NCBI GenBank assembly: GCA_002437245.1
Contig: DJOQ01000003.1
Location: 1 to 64,000 of the forward strand
Length of the DNA stretch: 64,000 bases
Direction: 5' to 3'
Source of the DNA: Ruminococcaceae bacterium UBA6434
Lineage (GTDB): Bacteria > Bacillota > Clostridia > Oscillospirales > Acutalibacteraceae
Position numbers and translations under genes: made by a program. A model generated the notes under the pieces. It was not told the origin of the DNA, made no database searches, and saw nothing but the letters and a program-made list of their open reading frames with translations. Below, piece by piece: positions 60,585-64,000 of the stretch (the first letter of the stretch is position 1; each line of letters starts with the position of its first letter).

Positions 60585-61836
60585 TTATCCTTCTCACGTC
60601 TGCTCCGAGCAGTCCCAGCACCTTTTCGGGGGCTTCGTATCCTCGGTCCAAATGCTGTGTACCGGTAATCACGGTCTCACCCTTTGCGGCAAGACCTGCC
60701 GCTATAAGCGCAAATCCTCCGCGCAGGTCGGGAGCCACAACATTTGCGCCCGTCAGATACTTTGTTCCCTCGATAACCGCCATTCTGCCCTCGACGCTTA
60801 TTTTTGCGCCGAGCCGCATAAGTTCGGGTACGTGTTTAAATCTGCTCTCAAATATATTTTCAATTATTACGCTCGTGCCGTCCGCTACAGACAGCATGGC
60901 TCCGACTATCGCCTGAACATCGGTCGGAAAGCCCGGGTACGGCATGGTGCGTATCATTTTCACTCTTTTAAGTCTCGGCGGTGCGGACAGACATATCCAC
61001 CTGCCGCTCGTCGTTATATCACAGCCCGCTTCGGAAAGCACCGGAATCAGCGCACCGATGTGGGCGGGAATTACATCTTTTATGCAAACTCTGCCGCCGG
61101 TTGCCGAGGCGGCTATGAGGTAAGACGACGCCTCGATACGGTCGGGTATAACGGTGTGGCACGTGCCGTGGAGTTTTTTGACACCCTCTATGACTACCGT
61201 ACTGTCGCCCGCGCCCGAAATTTTGGCGCCGCAGCCGTTCAAAAAATCGGCGAGGTCGCTGATTTCGGGTTCTCGCGCCGCATTTGTTATAACTGTGGTA
61301 CCGTTCGCTACGGCGGCGGCTATCATTATGTTTTCGGTGGCACCTACGCTCGGAAAAGAAAGCGTAATATCCGCTCCGTGAAGTGAGTTGCCGAGTGAGC
61401 AATACAGTCTTCCGTGCTCTTCGGTAATTTCTGCGCCGAGTTTTCGTACTGACGACAAATGCAGGTCAATCGGTCTGAGACCTATTTCGCAGCCTCCGGG
61501 CGAAGATATTTCGGCTTTTCCGGTACGTGCAAGAACCGCGCCTAAAAAGACCACCGAGGAACGCATCTCTCGCATTAAATCGTCGGGTATTTCGCTTACG
61601 GTAATGACAGAAGAGTCCACTTCTACCGTGTGCCCCTCGCGTATAACCTTGCAGCCGAGATGACGAAGTATTTGAATGGCGACGTCTACATCCGAGAGCA
61701 CCGGGCAATTATGTATTTTGCATTTGCCGCCCGACAGCACCGTAGCCGCCAAAATAGGAAGCGCGCTGTTTTTTGAGCCGTGGACTTCAATTTCTCCGCA
61801 GAGCCTTCGTCCGCCCTCTATTATTATCTTATCCAA
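60439..61836 (-). CDS. murA: UDP-N-acetylglucosamine 1-carboxyvinyltransferase with extended tail
   Basis: A 465-residue enzyme that transfers enolpyruvate from PEP to UDP-GlcNAc, first committed step of peptidoglycan. The catalytic Cys is in SPGGCEIGLRPIDLHL; GSKNSALPILAA is the substrate loop. The start is TTG at 61836, ten bases after GAGGGG. A normal MurA ends near LLGADVRRI; here 45-50 hydrophilic residues follow, read from DNA that also encodes the FtsQ N-terminus in another frame. Confidence 0.93.
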   Translation of the reverse strand: MDKIIIEGGRRLCGEIEVHGSKNSALPILAATVLSGGKCKIHNCPVLSDVDVAIQILRHLGCKVIREGHTVEVDSSVITVSEIPDDLMREMRSSVVFLGAVLARTGKAEISSPGGCEIGLRPIDLHLSSVRKLGAEITEEHGRLYCSLGNSLHGADITLSFPSVGATENIMIAAAVANGTTVITNAAREPEISDLADFLNGCGAKISGAGDSTVVIEGVKKLHGTCHTVIPDRIEASSYLIAASATGGRVCIKDVIPAHIGALIPVLSEAGCDITTSGRWICLSAPPRLKRVKMIRTMPYPGFPTDVQAIVGAMLSVADGTSVIIENIFESRFKHVPELMRLGAKISVEGRMAVIEGTKYLTGANVVAPDLRGGFALIAAGLAAKGETVITGTQHLDRGYEAPEKVLGLLGADVRRINENDGTEKQQTRQLAENVGKPAGESAENRADRHSQEADNRYNVRQQGK

Positions 61837-61914
61837 TACATACACACCCCTCAAATAAAAGAACTTACCCTTTTTCATACTATGCGTGGCTGTATGTTTT
61901 GGAAACAGAAGCTG

Positions 61915-63039
61915 TTATTTTTTTGCCGCTAACCCTTCTATTATATCACATATCATCGAAGAAGAGTTTTCCACCGCCAATTTTTTGGCATTCTTGCCGA
62001 GTCTTACAAGTGTTTCGCGGTCTGCGACAAGAGAATCAAACTCTGAAATGAGTTTTTCGGGTGTTAAATCCTTTTCCTCAATAACGCGCGCGGCATCGTT
62101 TTCCACAAGAGCCATGGCGTTATGATACTGATGATTTTCGGCAACATTGGGTGACGGAATCAATATTGACGCTCTGCCGACCGCCTCGATTTCAGAGAGC
62201 GACGACGCACCTGCCCTGCCGATAACAAGGTCACATGCCGCAAGGCAGACATCCATATCGTCTATATATTCGCGTATTACCACGTTATTTGCTTTTTTCT
62301 CGTCTACTCCGAGTTCTTTCAGCTTATCGGGAACCCATTTCCCGTATTTTCCGGTGGAATGCATAAAAAACAGATTTTTATTTTGCCAGCGCTCGGCTAT
62401 CAGAGCGGTCATATTTTCGTTTATTGCCTTTGCGCCGAGACTGCCGCCCATTGAGAGCACCATTATACTGTCGGGCGAAACGCCGAGCTTTGCGCGTGAA
62501 AAATCACGGTCCGCTTCTATGATTTCGCTTCTTACCGGAAGGCCCGTAACAATCGGCTCGTTTTTACATTCAAGGTGTTCTTCCGCCTTTTTGACGGTGA
62601 GCATAACCTTGTCCACCGTTTTTGCGAGAGCCTTGTTTGTAACACCGGGATATGCGTTTTGCTCATGAATGGCGGTCTTTACGCCGAGCTTACAGGCAGT
62701 TCTTACAACGGGACCGCTGACATATCCGCCGAAGCCTACGACCACATCGGGTTTAAAGTCCTTGATTATTTTTTTGACTTCCCTTGAAGAGCTTATCATA
62801 AGAAAAAGCGTCTTAATATTTTTAGCTATGTTTTTAGCGGAAAATTTTCTCTGAAAGCCGGTAATTTCAATGGTTTTAAAGGCAAAGCCCGCCGCCGGTA
62901 CAAGCTTTGACTCCATATGCTCCTTTGTACCTATAAAAAGTATGTCGGCATCCGGATGGCGACGTCTGAGCTCGCCCGCGGACGCAAGCGCCGGGTTTAT
63001 ATGTCCGCCGGTACCGCCGGCAGCAAATATGACTTTCAT
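61915..63039 (-). CDS. murG: UDP-GlcNAc--lipid I N-acetylglucosaminyltransferase
   Basis: A 374-residue membrane-associated GT28 enzyme that converts lipid I to lipid II. The N-terminal AAGGTGGHINPALA is the lipid-binding G loop; SMGGSLGAKAIN and GRAGASSLSEIEA form the UDP-GlcNAc site. AAGGAG precedes the ATG. It lies 27 bases after ftsW and is part of the ftsW-murG-murA-ftsQ run. Confidence 0.96.
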   Translation of the reverse strand: MKVIFAAGGTGGHINPALASAGELRRRHPDADILFIGTKEHMESKLVPAAGFAFKTIEITGFQRKFSAKNIAKNIKTLFLMISSSREVKKIIKDFKPDVVVGFGGYVSGPVVRTACKLGVKTAIHEQNAYPGVTNKALAKTVDKVMLTVKKAEEHLECKNEPIVTGLPVRSEIIEADRDFSRAKLGVSPDSIMVLSMGGSLGAKAINENMTALIAERWQNKNLFFMHSTGKYGKWVPDKLKELGVDEKKANNVVIREYIDDMDVCLAACDLVIGRAGASSLSEIEAVGRASILIPSPNVAENHQYHNAMALVENDAARVIEEKDLTPEKLISEFDSLVADRETLVRLGKNAKKLAVENSSSMICDIIEGLAAKK

Positions 63040-63066
63040 ATATTTACTCCTTTTTTGAGGCTGTTT

Positions 63067-64000
63067 TTACTTTTCTATGCGCGAATATCTTGAAACCGAC
63101 AGCACTATGCCCATTTCAACAAGCAGCATCATAAGCGATGTGCCGCCGTAGCTGAAGAACGGCAAGCTGATACCGGTATTCGGCAGCGTATCCGTAACAA
63201 CGGCAATATTAAGCGCCGTCTGAAGTCCCACCTGAAAGACAATGCCCATTGCAAGCATTGCACCGAAGCGGTCCTTGGCTCTGAGACCTATTACGACTCC
63301 GCGCCAAACAAGCAGCACATACAGCAGTATTATGCCTACCGCTCTGATAAATCCGAGTTCCTCGCAGACAATCGCAAAGATGAAATCGTTTTGCGGCTCG
63401 GAAACATACAAATGCTTTTGTTTTGAATTGCCGAGACCCGTTCCGAAAAGTCCTCCCGAGCCTATGGCATAGAGCGAGTTGTTGGTCTGCCATCTTGCGC
63501 CTTTGGGGTCGTAGCTTTTATCGAGCCATGCGGTAATTCGCGCACCGGCATATTTTTCGAGAAGCTGCGGATTCAGTACAAATATGACAATCGCCACAGC
63601 GGCGATTACCGCTATCAGCACAAACCAATGCTTCTTTATCTCGCCGAGGTACATCATAATAACGCCTATGGCGAGAATAAGTATTGTGCCCGAAAGGTGA
63701 TTTTCGAGATACACAAGACCCGCAGTAACGGTTATTACAAGAGTGTAGAAAAGGAGCTGTAAAAACGAATCGTAAACAACTATATGACCGCCCGAAAGCT
63801 CCTTTACGGTATTTGAAAACTTTGAATGATTTATTGACTTGCCCACTATTTTTTTATGGTTTTTATCCATTTCGTAGGCACAAAACAAAATTACGGCAAG
63901 CTTTGCTATCTCGGACGGCTGAAAGGTGAAAAATCCGAGATTTATCCATCGGTGAAATTCACCGAACGACGCCGGCAATATAAGCACTACAACAAGCAGA
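63067..64000 (-). CDS. ftsW: FtsW/RodA-family peptidoglycan glycosyltransferase, 5-prime end outside window
   Basis: The C-terminal 310 residues of a SEDS protein; the open frame runs off the window edge with no start in view. Typical blocks are FGEFHRWINLGFFTFQPSEI, GARITAWLDKSYDPKGARWQ and GIVFQVGLQTALNIAVVTD with TGISLPFFSYGG. Next to murG in a division cluster it is more likely FtsW than RodA. It polymerises lipid II during septation or elongation. Confidence 0.92.
   Translation of the reverse strand, partial: LLVVVLILPASFGEFHRWINLGFFTFQPSEIAKLAVILFCAYEMDKNHKKIVGKSINHSKFSNTVKELSGGHIVVYDSFLQLLFYTLVITVTAGLVYLENHLSGTILILAIGVIMMYLGEIKKHWFVLIAVIAAVAIVIFVLNPQLLEKYAGARITAWLDKSYDPKGARWQTNNSLYAIGSGGLFGTGLGNSKQKHLYVSEPQNDFIFAIVCEELGFIRAVGIILLYVLLVWRGVVIGLRAKDRFGAMLAMGIVFQVGLQTALNIAVVTDTLPNTGISLPFFSYGGTSLMMLLVEMGIVLSVSRYSRIEK

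Noticed and set aside
60142..61386. A 414-codon plus-strand open frame antisense to ftsQ and murA
   Set aside because: It is rich in Arg, His, Cys and Tyr, has no recognisable domain or ribosome site, and mirrors two certain genes on the other strand.
1..64000. CRISPR arrays, insertion sequences, prophage or integrase genes
   Set aside because: No regularly spaced repeats, transposase, integrase or phage structural genes were recognised anywhere in the window.

Overview
The window looks like the chromosome of a spore-forming, low-to-moderate GC Clostridia bacterium, probably a gut Oscillospirales/Ruminococcaceae type. The evidence is the dipicolinate synthase pair dpaA-dpaB, a T-box leader, ECF transporters, GPH sugar transporters, EFR1-type ferredoxin and Pr6Pr proteins, strong AGGAGG ribosome sites and many TTGACA/TATAAT promoters. 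The taxonomic placement is inference. I see no phage, insertion sequence or CRISPR array. Accessory content is limited to a few decaying loci and one metal-related operon.

Layout. 0-1.6 kb: a SWIM-zinc-finger protein, then an XRE/AbrB-type regulator with a 59-residue partner. 1.7-5.8 kb: a decaying locus with a broken O-methyltransferase, an esterase-like hydrolase, a methyltransferase, an internally deleted methyltransferase, a ZIP metal transporter and a dehydrogenase scrap. It starts at an 18-bp palindrome. 5.8-16.4 kb: a MATE exporter, a T-box-controlled (Trp specifier) ABC importer and an oppBCDFA peptide importer, followed by pepT. 17.6-23.2 kb: small enzymes, a second MATE gene behind a short structured leader, a tyrosine phosphatase, an M28-like peptidase and an esterase.

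23.2-30.6 kb is the most interesting stretch: a seven-gene minus-strand operon encoding a membrane-anchored NEAT protein, an ECF S-T-A importer, a heterodimeric exporter-fold ABC pair and a YgbA-family protein. Its promoter carries the same 18-bp palindrome found at 1.85 kb plus a second related site. I infer a metal- or iron-controlled uptake regulon for haem or a metallophore.

30.7-46.2 kb: tRNA-Gln, gene scraps, an XRE-domain/serine dehydratase fusion, a membrane glycosyltransferase-like protein, pncB-ppa-capA, deoC, htpG, and a redox cluster (flavoprotein, ECF S component, DUF1893-aldo/keto reductase fusion, MerR regulator) whose promoter has MerR geometry. A Pr6Pr protein, an EFR1 ferredoxin and a cupin follow. 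46.3-51.1 kb: a self-contained fructose PTS operon (fruK, EIIABC, HPr, EI). 51.2-55.2 kb: two divergent GPH sugar transporters and a histidine phosphatase. 55.2-64 kb: envelope and division genes (murC, ftsZ, ftsQ, murA, murG, partial ftsW), interrupted by dpaAB.

All calls come from reading translations and motifs. No database search was run, so family names rest on recognition and residue numbers are hand counts.
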